This document shows positions 26,456 through 37,984 of a stretch of 64,000 nucleotides of DNA, in pieces. The stretch covers positions 145,581 through 209,580 of the forward strand of contig JAOTON010000968.1 of the NCBI GenBank assembly GCA_034440635.1, given 5' to 3'. A model generated the notes under the pieces. It did no database searches and was not told the origin of the DNA. It saw only the letters and a program-made list of their open reading frames with translations. The translations under genes and the position numbers were made by a program. Positions within the stretch are counted from its first letter, which is position 1, and every line of letters starts with the position of its first letter. The stretch is from Lepas anatifera (Eukaryota; Arthropoda; Thecostraca; Lepadidae).

Positions 26456-27491
26456 CCCTCGCCCCACCGGGGGCCATCGATGCCCCTCTAAGGCTTTTCC
26501 GGGATATCAGAAAAACGAATGAAGCGCAGCACCGCGGTCGAGGACTCTACCTCTCACCCCATCATTTTCCCATCATTCCTGAAATTTTTGACCCCGGGTC
26601 ATCCCAGAGTCAGGTCACCAGGCGAGGTCAACCAAGGTCACCTCACTTCAACTTTTGAGCTCTATAAGAGCTACATTTCTAAGTCGTTCGATTTGAAGTT
26701 CCTAAAACTTCCTAAGACTGCTCCAGGGTCTACAAGATATATATCCGGGATTTTTCGATTTCGTGGCCTTAGGTCAGGTCACGAGGTGACCTCTCCCATT
26801 GAAAAAGCATGGTGGAAAAGAAGCTGTCTTATGATCTAAAAGTCACAAACACCATTGCAAATGCTTGGTTTGCTCAGAAAAGCCTTCTTAGACACCCTTT
26901 CACGGATCCCAGGGGCAATTTTTGCCTTTTGGCCTCTCCGAGGTTATCCAAGGTCAACAGGGGTCAAAAACAGTATTTTGACCATAACTTTTGACCTAAT
27001 TAAGCTAGAGCGCTGAACTAAAGACCATTGTGTATGTCTCGTCACTGGCTTTCATTTAATATACAACAAGGTTACTTCATGACCCTTCGTGACCTCAGGT
27101 CATATTAGTTCACTAGGTGACCTCTGGAGGTCAAACCACTGGCGGAGAGTTCATTACGTTCCACATAGCGGAAAAAGGTCTGGCATTTTCCCCTATAAAA
27201 TGTACTTTACCCGATCTCAATAGCTCTAATGGCATAAGAGTTATGCCCAGTCTGCTTAAGCATTGCATATTTGAGTGAAAATAGCCGATCTCGACCTAAC
27301 TTGACCTCTGGAGGTCAAACCATTGACCTGAGTGCTTAAAAATGTGTAGTTATTTCTTACTGAATTCACGCGAGCTTTCTAATGCACTTTGCAGATCTGC
27401 GCTAACCCCCATATTTTCGTAGTTAGAGGGAGGAGTCATCGATGGCCCCCGGTGGGTTTAAGGTGGCGCCGGACCCCCGGTGGGGCGCGGG
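26456..27491. mobile_element. Non-autonomous piggyBac-type element, copy A
   Basis: The element starts CCCTCGCCCCACCGG after TCAA (a decayed TTAA) and ends CGGTGGGGCGCGGG before TTAA (27492-27495). Inverted GGGGGCCATCGATG blocks extend the similarity of the two ends. It aligns along its whole length with the copy at 40832-41853. TTAA targets with CCC...GGG ends are the piggyBac signature. There is no transposase frame. The interior holds well over ten AGGTCA/TGACCT hexamers where about 0.5 would be expected by chance, including an ordered cluster at 27097-27133. Confidence 0.82.
27097..27133 (+). promoter_or_regulatory. Nuclear-receptor-like half-site cluster, copy A
   Basis: AGGTCA (27097), a 4-bp gap, AGTTCA (27107), a 5-bp gap, TGACCT (27118), a 4-bp gap, AGGTCA (27128). 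This gives a DR4-like pair followed by inverted and everted arrangements. The same order and spacing are kept in copy B at 41466-41502. Binding is an inference. Confidence 0.45.
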
Positions 27492-27537
27492 TTAAAGTTG
27501 TACAGCAAGCGTAGTTTCCGCAATGTATCAATGACCC

Positions 27538-27748
27538 AGTTTCCATGGTCAGGTTCCATGCACAATGAGACGATCCGGATTGGACTGCTGATCAGGATAC
27601 ACTGTGGGGTCATTGAGTCCAGTAAGTGATATTTCCCCAGCACTATAGCACGGTTTGTGCCATAGTGCTGAGAAAATGGCACTTGATAGACTCGTTGTCT
27701 GATCCGGATCAGCAGTCCGATCCGGATCGTATTTTGGCCATGGAAACT
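27538..27748. repeat. Diverged inverted repeat (hairpin element)
   Basis: The ends AGTTTCCATGG (27538-27548) and CCATGGAAACT (27738-27748) are exact inverses. The arms stay alignable inward through GATCCGGAT(T/C)GGACTGCTGATC and CAGCACTAT(A/G)GCAC to a centre near 27643. The arms have drifted apart, so this is an old fold-back or MITE-like element. It lies only 46 bp from piggyBac-type copy A. Confidence 0.65.
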
Positions 27749-28334
27749 CAGACAATATGTGTAGAAACTTCACAATGTATCGTGTCACATTTGCTGTGCG
27801 AAGATGTGCACGAGAAATTACTGTATATGGGATTAGTCTTCTTTCAAGGAATAATGTTTTACTGCGTTCATTGGTCACTCCTGTTAAGTTTTGCAACGAA
27901 ACCCAACAGCCAGTAAAAATGCTTAGTGTGTGCATTGCTTAGTTGGAAAATGTATCCACGAAATTGATTACCTATTCGTTTGATGCAACCACTATAAAAT
28001 TAAACGTCAGAAAGGTGACCGTGCCGCTCACGTTCATTGAGGTGTTAAAGTCGCCGGAGGTCAACAGGTTAGCACGGTTTCGAGACAGAAGTCCTCGGAC
28101 GAAAACGTCTCTGAACGGCGGAAGCCGAGCTGTGTCCTGATTGGTCCATCCCCGGGCCACTAGCATCGTCCTCATTGGCCGGCTGGGGCTGCGTATCCGG
28201 GGCAGTGCTGCGCTGGTTTTATTGACTGATCGACTTTTGAGATATAATGTGTCGATACTGGGACATTTCATGACAATTTGTTTAATGTTATTCCAAATTG
28301 ATATCGATAGAGATACCGGAAAATATTGTGTGTA
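27749..28334. other. Unannotated sequence
   Basis: Overlapping open frames on both strands (27549-28140) are not supported by splice sites or domains. Confidence 0.4.
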
Positions 28335-28487
28335 GGAGAATATAGGATTCCATTTGGGGGGAGGGGCTCGAGCCTCCTTTTCCATAGCCTCTAAACAGCC
28401 TCCATCCATGCAGTTACGATAGGTACTCTGAAATTTCTGAGGAGAGGGGTTTGAGCCCCCGTAGCCCCCCTTATATCCGCCTGTGCG
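28335..28487 (+). mobile_element. hAT-type MITE, decayed copy
   Basis: The family blocks CCATTTGGGGGGAGGGGCTC and GAGAGGGGTTTGAGCCCC, and the right end TATATCCGCCTGTG, are present. The CAGTGGCGG left end is lost or strongly mutated, so the target duplication cannot be read. Confidence 0.6.
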
Positions 28488-31400
28488 TGGCAGCATATGA
28501 AGTGTCTCCTATATCTAAGTTGGTATTTATCGGGCCAAGTTCGCTGATCCATCCCAACGCACACGGCTGTACACTAATAGTTAACGTCATGGTAGACATG
28601 TTTTGAATATTGATAGGCACCATATTTTCTCTTCTGAAACAATCTGTAGATTAGGCCACTTGGTCAGAATCCCTCTAACCACTGTGCCGTGATATTCAGA
28701 CACAAGACAACAGCATACCTCTAGTTTGTTTCTATGTGTACCTTTAGAACTGTAGCGGCTCGGAATGCCCCGTCTTTATGCTTTCTCCATTCAGCGGGAG
28801 AGGTTACCCGTGTTGGAGATAAGATTGGACCGCGATAACCCTCGACTGCATTGTGCTGTATTCACCCTTAAGGAGAAATAGCATCCTCTGTGTCAATACC
28901 GGTACAGTCTCTCTCCGGACGCCCCAGAAGGAATTGGTCTCGTTTCAGACGCTTCGGTGCCAGGGGCGGATGTAGGCAATGCCTGCCGTGTTGTTGGACA
29001 CCTTGTTGGATTTTCACTCCAGTTTAAGCATCCCCGGAAGTACGTTATTTTCGACGTTATCTTCAAGTATTCGAAATCGCCAAAAATGGGAGTCAAGATA
29101 CGGTGCATGCGATGGATGACCTTTATCAGATACCGTACCTGTGTCACCCTTGCTGAAGCCGTCAATATCAAAGCCTACCTCCGATCTGCGTGCGAATATT
29201 TCACCTGTCCAATCCATGCAGGACCTCAGTCTGTCACGGCGGACAGTAGAAAGTCTGGCGGTTGTCCATTGGCGGTGCACCTTCATCACGTGCGCGCGCG
29301 CGCTGGCGTCCTGTGTGCACCTCGGGCGGTTTATCAGTCAAACGACACGGGGTGGTGACCCCGTCGGTACCAGAGGTCACTGAGGTCATCGCGGGTCGAC
29401 AGAGAGCAGCGAGTAATGACCTATCGATGTTCCGTCGAGATATCGACGACAGAGAACGGTGTGATTCCACATCTGATGGGGGACTTATGGTGTCGGGGCT
29501 ATTTCTCGCTCTCTCCCTCTTTCTTACGGGGTGGAGAAAGGGAGAGAGCTCCAAGAAAACGGATGGAAAGTCGATATAAGACAGGAGGCGTAAAATTGGA
29601 CAGAAGGAAGGAAATTGCTCATACGTTCTATAAATCAGGTGAGAAAGAAAATAAGAGTGCATCCTAAATAAAAAAGAGAGAAAGATATAGACATGACCTC
29701 AAAAATGAAATGAAATATATTTAAACTGTCATAGACTTAGGCACAAGATATGGCCCGGAAATGCATGCATGCGTTAAAGAGACAACGAAGCGTTTAGAAA
29801 CGCCTGCGTTTCCGTGCGCGTGGCCATCTGCTGATCTAAGTGATATGGTAATGCGGCGGTCAGTGCCTATTGAGCAGTTATGATCTCTCTCAAGAGGCGT
29901 AGTTCGTGTCAAAATGGCGTGAAATGGACACGCTCGGGTACGTATGGCGCACGAGATCGGTAGTGGAAGGTGGAAGTAGATCAGATGGTTTGGGATTATT
30001 TGAAGGGGATGGTTAGAATCGTTCGAAATGTGTTGCTTGTTCAGAAAGTGCCCGATTCAGGTGCGCTGTGTCATATTTTTCCTACTGTGGACATACCACC
30101 GCCGATCATATTTCCATACAGTCTGACACATGATATAGAGTGAGTCTGGCGGAACCATCTTCTGTAGACTTGAATGACTACATCAAAATAAGCAGATCAG
30201 AAAACGCTGCCTCGTCACTATTCTTTCTGTAACCATTTGAAATTAAGTTTGGGCACTGGGCCCATTTACATTTGGCAGAATCTGCTGACCGAATCTGCCG
30301 ATATTTTTGTCGACAATCTCACGTGCTTTTTGCACATTCCATCGGCAGAAATCTTGGCTGGTTCTGGCGGATGTGAACGGGTCATTACTTTCATACATAC
30401 TTCTAGTTTTAAAAATTTTTCCTCAAACATATATGCAAAGTTGTTCGACTCTTTCAAAATTTCTCCTCAAGATATATGCAAAGTTGTTCAGGGGGTGAAG
30501 TCTCTCAGTCTCCTAGCTTTAAACACAGTTTCCGAGCTTTAAAGTTCCAAAGTACCTTCCGCGCGCAGTCTCGGCCTGGATTCTCACAAGGCCGTATACC
30601 GTGCGCCGCGAAGTTATACCATCTCCGTTTTTCAGCGCAGACGAAGGAGCTGCTCCTTCAGACTCCAGCACAGTTGATAGCGGTGCAGTTCTGCTCACTC
30701 TAGTAGGACGATTAAGCCTATTTAAGGCCAGCGATTTAGTCTGGAGCGAAGACGGCGCGCTGTCGGGGCAGCTTTCCCCGCTGCCGCGCCGGCCCCGTTT
30801 GTGTTCAGTGTCCTGCATTGTTTTTAGTTCATGCGACCGCTGCGTCTGCTGCGGGCCTGTAATTGGCCAATTGGCCTGTGTGCGTGGCACGTTGTGGACG
30901 TCAGAATGGCCGCTCTGTCACGGTTGTGATCCGCTGTGCGCTGCTGAGAATGGCCGCTCTATCACAGTGTTGATCCGTTGTGCGACGCTCGAAAGCGATA
31001 TCGTACAGCGGGTGTTTTGTCGAAATTCAAACTGAGGTCCAGTTTGGTTTTGGTTTCGTTTGGTGCATTAAGGACCGTTGCCTTTGTAAAACTGGGTGGT
31101 GTGTAATTTTTTAGTGTAATTCTCTTGTCTACAATGTGTAGACTGGCCTGTCTCCTGGAATCCTGGATGTAAACACACATATATTATATATTTGGGCACA
31201 CAAATTCGGTTGGATTCAAAGTCTTGCCCCACTATGACTGATAATTTGATATTCGACAAACCTAATTCTGACAAAGGACTGGGCCGAATATATAATTTAA
31301 GTGTATTTTACATCCAGATTTCGAGGAGACAGACCAGTATACATCTTATCAACTTACAATCATGCTCCTCGCCTCAGCACTCCAAAACCTATTAAGTTTC

Positions 31401-34400
31401 TTGTCCTTTCTCCACGCTGCTTTCGTGACGTACACTTTTTGTAAAAGGAGGCCCTGGAGTGGTCAGAGTGAAAAGACCGCAAAGAAGTGGTGGGCTTACA
31501 AGGCTGTTAAAGTGAGTAGAGGATATTTCAAGAAGGTAGCGATTTTACGCGATCTTTTTATCATCAAATAGGCGGGAGAAATGTTGAAACGAATACCGAT
31601 GCTGCTGTCTTATTGCATGAAGTTTATCCGTGCGATTGTGTCGGTTTTCCTCTAGCTACGCTGGGTGTTAACGTACAGTCTTCTCTGCGATCGCAGATTT
31701 CGTCTTTGCACTAGTTTAGATGAAGGGATTTCACCCTCAAAGCTGATGCTCGGGTTTTGCCCCGATTTGCTTGCATGGCGCGGCTGGTTATCGTGCAATG
31801 GTGGAATTAAGCGGGATTTCCAAAATGATTCACTAATTGGGCCGAAAGTTGATAGCTTTGGATGGGACCTCGCAAGATATACAAGATGATTGCATTTTGA
31901 GTTTCTACATGGGTAAATGAGGAAGAGAACAGACTAACCTTTGGACAAGGTGAAAACAGAACCTACTTCACCGGTGTCAAAATTGGTTTGGAGTGTTTTC
32001 GAATATTTGCATATTTGCATTGTTCGCCATTAGCAAAACAGGTCGGGTCGCTTGCGATGGTTACTCAGCAACATTACATGAAGAACAAACACGTCATCAA
32101 ACGTTTCCCGCCTGAGGCGACTGCTTTATCACTTCCCCTTAAGCTTTGGTTAAGCTTTAGGTGCTCTGACGTCATTCCACATATCATTTTTTATTAGTTT
32201 ATTCTTTTACGTGTTGTTCGTTATATTTTCATTCGTTACATTATCTACATGGGCATTCATTAGACGTGATGCCGCATTACTATGCAACATACGCGTATTA
32301 CATGGGTCGAGTTAACCGATGAGACGGATGTAATCACGGTTCCTAAATATATAATGTAATTACGAATGTACTACGTATGTAATTACGAACCACCGCAGTT
32401 GCATACGGTGCTCGCTTCAACTCAAACGGCAAAGACTTTCATTAAGCATTTAAGACAGCTAAACAATAGACAATGGCTTAGTTTCCATGGGAGGAGGCGG
32501 TCAGGATAGAGTTGAGACTCAGGATCGAGTTGAGAGCTGCTTGGGATAGAAAAGTTTTCAATTGCAATTTTGTCCACATTTCTGGGGCACCAGTGACGTT
32601 TCCCTTCACTCCCTTCACTTTCCCTTCACCATAATTTCCAAAGAGCTTTACCCTCTACAGTTTACTCTCCTTTACCCTCTGCACTGTATGGAGAATATTC
32701 ACCATCACGCTGCCAAATAATGTCACATCTTGTTGGATGGGGACCGACAAGAACCGGATTGAACGCCAGTTTCCATTGCCAAAAGCTGGGATCCGGATCG
32801 TAATTGTATCTGGATACAGTGGTCGAGCGCGATTGAACTTGTGCATGGGACCTAGGTCACTGTATTGGTCTACAGCTCTATACGCTCACACGACCTCCCG
32901 GTCTTCCCACCGCCACTCCTGCAGACATATTTTCAGTGCCGGCTTTCACGCGTTCGTCCGCGCTGTTGAATCGCGGTTGGCAGCTAGAGCTCAGCGTGGG
33001 ATGAAATTTCGTCATCCATTTGTGCCGTCACTTCCCAGTCTGTCCACTTCCGTTGTGTTCCGGGACATTTACCAAAAAGGGATCGCGTCCCATCCCGTTA
33101 ATTTTTCTCCCTGACGGCAGAAAAATAATGTTCTATCCCGTCTCGAATGAAACTGGGAGCATTTCATCCCATTACATCCCATTTCCCACCATGTCCCATG
33201 ACTCCCATCGCGCGTCCCATCCTGGGCAGACCTCTTGTGGGAGCCCGTTGTACATTTTCCAGCACTTAGGTCTTCTTCTCCTCGTCTATTTGTACTCACA
33301 GCAACATGGCAGCGTTCTACAGGCGGAGCCAACCCCAACATCGGCCTGTTTGGTCATTAAAAAACATGTCGGGAATGACATCAGACTCAGCCGTTCCTTC
33401 CTGTACAGGGCCGGATGTAAAACGAACATCTTGGGAGAAACCCGAGAAAAAATCGTGCGAATCTTATTGTTTTCAAAGAATACCGGCCAAAATCAGAACA
33501 GAAGTGGGTAAGATTCGACCACTTGAGCTGTAGGGGGAGGGCGGGGCATGGTCAGAATGCTCCTCCTGCCTGGATCCACCCCTGCTCCTGTATCAGTGAC
33601 CTATAACCGGATCAGGTGCAGGACGGCAGTGCGTCACAGACCGAGACGTCACCCCGGGCCGCCGCCGTACACCACCAGCAGCCGTAACGGACACCCTGCC
33701 ACTGCAGCGCCGCGCTGCAGCGGGCTGCCCCGCTGATGGTGATTTACAGTGCGAGCTGTGCTACTCGGTCTCGTTACGGCTAATTGGACCTGCTGCATTT
33801 GCCATTGTTCAGCAGCGCGTGTGGTAGCCTAGATAGGTGTGAAGGACATGGTGATGTGTTGCTCGATTGGAATCAGGGTGGCAGAGAGTAGATTCTCTGA
33901 TAGATCGGAAACCGTGATTTGGATACAAGGACTGACTTTCATAAATCGCCTGTTGAATGCGTGGTTGAAGCTTACTAGCAGAAATTCTCAACATACAGCA
34001 TTAAAAATGTACAGCGGACCAGTGACTGTTCGGAAGCCAGATCATTTGGTGTCTCACAGATATTTATCAACTATCAAGTGTTTTGTCTAGTGATTAAGAA
34101 AATAATAATTTGTCCAGTTGGTGGCTTGGATCGAACATGATATTTCTTGTTGATTTTCTCGATGACTATAAAACATAACCGAGCCGAGCTGCTCGAAACT
34201 ATACCCCTTATTCCAAACAGCTCCATCTCAAGCTGCCCCTCCGTCCCGAGATACACCCTGTCTGGAGCTATCCCTCCCCCCGGCCCCGAGGTACCACTCA
34301 CGCTCACACGCATCACCCAAGATTACTTTACATAAGGTTGACCCATCGAAGGATTTCCGTTCCCCGGGGTGACGTCACAGAGCGATATGGGAGCGGTAAC

Positions 34401-34968
34401 TAAGGTATAACCGATACGGAGGCTGCAGGGCCAACTTTAGACGCTTTTAAAAAAATCAATTGGAAATAAATCCCCTCGAGAGGGCAGATATTGAAATCGA
34501 ATTAAACGCGAAGTTATTGAAGAACCATTCAACCACCCTAAGACATACTGTATCCGTCAAAGACGATTAAAGCTGATCAATTTTAACAATCCAATGGGGA
34601 AAGGAGAATTCCATCGCCAGCGTGACGTCACAGTAAAGGCGGCTCCTGATTGGTGGTGGTTGGCGGTAGTGTTGGTTGATTGGTGGTTGGTGACTGCACA
34701 CTGCTCAAATACACCAAAAACGGCGAAACCAGCCCGCTTCCAACAGCAAGCGCAGATCACTGGATGTGACGTCACACCTTGTAGCATAGGTAACATGGGC
34801 AAATTAAATTATTAAATATCCAAATTTTTGCAAGGAGTGACCCAGAATCGAAGATGATATGCCTCTTTATTGCATTTGGGATAAGCCTAATGACCGTATA
34901 TTCTCACAAATTCGTAAGCGGGCAGTGCCATTAGAAGCAGTTTGACACACGACCCAAAGGTGAACGAA
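28488..34968. other. Long unannotated stretch
   Basis: Over 6 kb with no defensible exon. Chance frames occur on both strands, many in GC-rich pieces (29230-29350, 30600-30960, 33580-33740). CRE palindromes lie at 32167, 34370, 34623 and 34767. TGTAATTACGAA occurs twice at about 32356-32392. A perfect 9-1-9 palindrome (CTGCAGCGC / GCGCTGCAG) lies at 33702-33720. Confidence 0.4.
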
Positions 34969-35043
34969 TGCCTCCACGCCCGTGTGACGTCACTCGGGCG
35001 TGAATGAATCCCTCTTGAACGTACCCTTAAGTAAAGATACCTT
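34969..35043. repeat. Palindromic CRE module, copy 2
   Basis: The homologue of 9261-9336. CACGCCCG (34975-34982) and CGGGCGTG (34995-35002) flank a perfect TGACGTCA (34985-34992). The shared tail GAATGAATCCCTCTTGAACG and TTAAGTAAAG follows. Compared with copy 1, both sides of the stem have changed together so pairing is kept. Confidence 0.6.
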
Positions 35044-35378
35044 GCGGCGAACCCTCCGCCCGAATACCTCGCCTCGATTCAGCGGCATGCCAGCGGTACG
35101 CCGGCGGCTGCTGTGGTGTCACCCATCACACCACCAGTCTCGCGTGCCACTCGACTGAGCCGTGCATGATTGCGTGTGCTTTATCACAGGTGATAGATGA
35201 TGCCCGGTGTCGGGCCGCACGTGCCCGTCATTACAGGCGCCGGCGGCCAGAGAGCCGGCGTCATCCAGCCCTGGTGGGAATCGGCGGCGGCGTATCCACC
35301 AATTACGGCTCGTACCGCCTGGTTTTGGGCCCTGCGGTGATATTCACGAGTGGAGGCGTGATTTAGGCATGTTATACA

Positions 35379-35551
35379 CAGTGGCGGATCCAGGACGTCA
35401 TTTTGGTGGGAGGGGCTCAAGTTTCCCTCGCCACTGCCTCGGAACAGCCTCCGGCTCAGTGGTTACTATCCGTAGTAGCCTATAGCCTATAGGCACTCGG
35501 AAATTTCGGGGATGGGGCTTGAGCCTTCTTGCCCTCTTGTATCCGCCACTT
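35379..35551 (+). mobile_element. hAT-type MITE
   Basis: The left end is CAGTGGCGGATCCAGG and the right end, inverted, is AAGTGGCGGATACAAG. The flanking 8-mers GTTATACA (35371-35378) and TTTAAACA (35552-35559) agree at six of eight positions. A short local duplication (AGCCTATAGCCTATAGGC, about 35479-35495) makes this copy slightly longer than the others. Confidence 0.75.
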
Positions 35552-36033
35552 TTTAAACATAAAGAGCACGAGCACTGACAGAAAAAAGTGATGAATTTTT
35601 GACGTACTTACTGGAATGAGGGGAGACGGCAAGAATTCGTCACCTGACCATCAGAAGCTTTTCAGACTGCCTTTATTTTTTAGGCTGCGTTCTAGAATCC
35701 AGTGAACTTCAGACCCAATATTCCCTCCTGGATCACCCTTTGAAATATTTGGCGTGGACGTAATTACTCCTGCAACAATGCCAACATCTGTGATTAATAA
35801 CTGCAGATGGCCAATCTGGATACAGGGGGCGTTGCCACGGCATTTTTCCTGGCCGGGCGGACCCCGGAATGACAATGGCCGAGGGGGGGATGGGGATGAA
35901 AATTCTGGGAATTTCGGCTACAAATAAAACAAACGACGATGTACTTCACCAGCAGATTTATCTGTATTCACTCCAGTAAGGGGGAGAAAATGTAAAAAAC
36001 TAACTCGAGGTCCAAAAATTTTAGAGGTAAGTC

Positions 36034-36374
36034 CAGTGGCGGATCCAGGGGGGCAAAAAGGCAATTGCCCCCAAACGGAAAGCTCGGGGCAAAACTATGT
36101 TTTGCCCCAAAGCGATCGACCTCCTTTTTCCGACTCATTTTAGTTTATAGGCAACATTTTGGTGCTTTAACTCTCAACTTCTAACGGAACCAGTTAAGTT
36201 CAGTGAAAATATCGGGCCTTGGATAGGAAAAGGATCTTGGCTCATATTTTTAGCCCGTGACGTTTTTATTTTTTGTTCTTGTAAACCCCGTACCGAGTTT
36301 TTAGGATTTTGGTTGCGGACTTTTTGTTTTCGACTTTGGTTTGCCCTCCCAAACCGACCGGCTGATCCGCCACG
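36034..36374. mobile_element. hAT-type element, 341 bp, with exact target duplication
   Basis: The element begins CAGTGGCGGATCCAGG and ends GATCCGCCACG. GGTAAGTC stands directly before it (36026-36033) and directly after it (36375-36382), an exact 8-bp duplication. If the end base is placed one further on, it is 7 bp. The interior differs from the short MITE family and carries a perfect 10-bp stem (GGGGCAAAAC, loop TAT, 36086-36108). No transposase frame is present. Confidence 0.82.
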
Positions 36375-36375
36375 G

Positions 36376-36944
36376 GTAAGTCCCCCTGAAACCCGAGTAG
36401 GGGGACCCGTTCACCCCACCCACTGCTTTCGATGTCCATACAGGTATGTAACGGGTGCTGCGATTCAGTTGCGTCAGGAATTCTTCGTCCGTCAAATGCG
36501 ATCATTATCCGATCACGCAGATGGTTGGGGTCTAACCCGTAATTATGACCTTCTGACGTGCCTTCTAAAGCACACAGTGGGCAGCTAAAAAGTAAGAAAT
36601 TAATAGGAAATGCATATATAGGTCTTTTGCATTACTTGTCACAGTGTTGATTCAACTATAGTCAGATCCCTGGTCATTGTGGATACATAATAACCACGCT
36701 CAGCTTTTTTATTTCCTACCTCCTGAAACGAATTCACTTCATTTACTTCATATTTTCAGAAATTGCTTAAATTCTGTGGATGGAGACAGCGTCATCTTCT
36801 CATCATGGTTCCAATAAAAACATCAAAATATGAGGGCCTCGTCTCGGAAAAATCGCAGAACGTTACCGGGGAGACCCTGATGCTGCCAGAAATCGTACTC
36901 TTCATGATATTGCCGGCTACAAGTTTGGCTGGGTTCACGTTCTT
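36376..36944. other. Unannotated sequence
   Basis: Spacer between two hAT-type elements; nothing else recognised. Confidence 0.4.
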
Positions 36945-37098
36945 CAGTGGTGGATGCAAGCGGATCTAAGAGGTCTCAAGTCCCCCCCTGCAATGTCAAT
37001 GTCTTTGGTAAATGCGCATTGACGGAGACTGATCCAAGGTGATGGCAGGGGGGTTAGAGCTTCTAGCCCCCCCCAATGAAGTCGTGGGTCCGCTACTT
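36945..37098 (-). mobile_element. hAT-type MITE, reverse copy
   Basis: The plus-strand left end is CAGTGGTGGATGCAAG and the right end is CTTCATTGGGGGGGG-like when inverted, followed by GGACCCACGACTTC, matching the start of the family read backwards. Flanking 8-mers agree at only four of eight positions, so the target duplication has decayed or the ends are off by a base. Confidence 0.6.
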
Positions 37099-37984
37099 AT
37101 ATACTGGTGGACGCAGAGGGGGAAGGGACCATGGCCCCCAAAAAACGAAAATTTATCCGATTAAAAACCACTTCTTACAACTTCTCCCGAGTTGCACCCG
37201 TCCAAACGGCGCTCCTGTGTCGTCCGGCCCCTGTACGGATATGCTTAATTATGAGACTGTCCCTGAGGTAAAACCTGGCCCCTTTACTAGAGAGTGCGTG
37301 CCTCTTTCTACGGGATGCTCATGTGCATTATATGGATATTCTATAAACACTGGTTTTGTTTCCATTCTTTTTGTGTACCCTTGTTGGAGGGCGCTCCAGT
37401 GGCAGGCCAGAAAATAAATCGAGGTCAAATTTGTAGCTGTCTGCATTTTTGTTTCGAAAATGTTTTTCTGGGTTTTCACGTTTCAGAAATGAATGTGATC
37501 TTAGCCACACTCCCTGTCTTGTTTTCCGAATCAAACTGTTATGTCGTCATGGACCCCGATCCTGCCCCCTGTCATGCCCCTAATTCTCCCCATGTCGGCG
37601 CCACGATGTCGCCACGTTTGCCGTGTGGCCCCCGTCCATCCCCCGTCTGCCCCCCCTGTATGTCGTAGCTTACCTTTTTAGGCCGTGGTGTGCCTAAATG
37701 CTGGTTTGGTGACGTGACTTACATGGAAGCACTAACCTATCTTTTCAGCTGCCTTTTCGTGAATTGCATCGATTTAGTCAAAGGTGCTTTGTTATTGACC
37801 TTCAAAGCATTAAACAAATGTCCTGCCTCGTTGCATCGAAATACCGAATGTTGTGTTTTAGCAAATGAAGAAACTCGTTTTTTTTGCTGCTCTGGTCTCT
37901 ATTACATTGCTTGCACCTATTGTCATGGATAAAAATTGAACAATAATCGTGGAAATCTGACACGCATTTTCTTCTCCGTTGCAG
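37099..37984. other. Probable intron or 5' flank of the following exon
   Basis: The stretch ends in a good polypyrimidine tract and acceptor (TTTTCTTCTCCGTTGCAG, ending at 37984). It contains no upstream exon that I can recognise. Confidence 0.45.
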
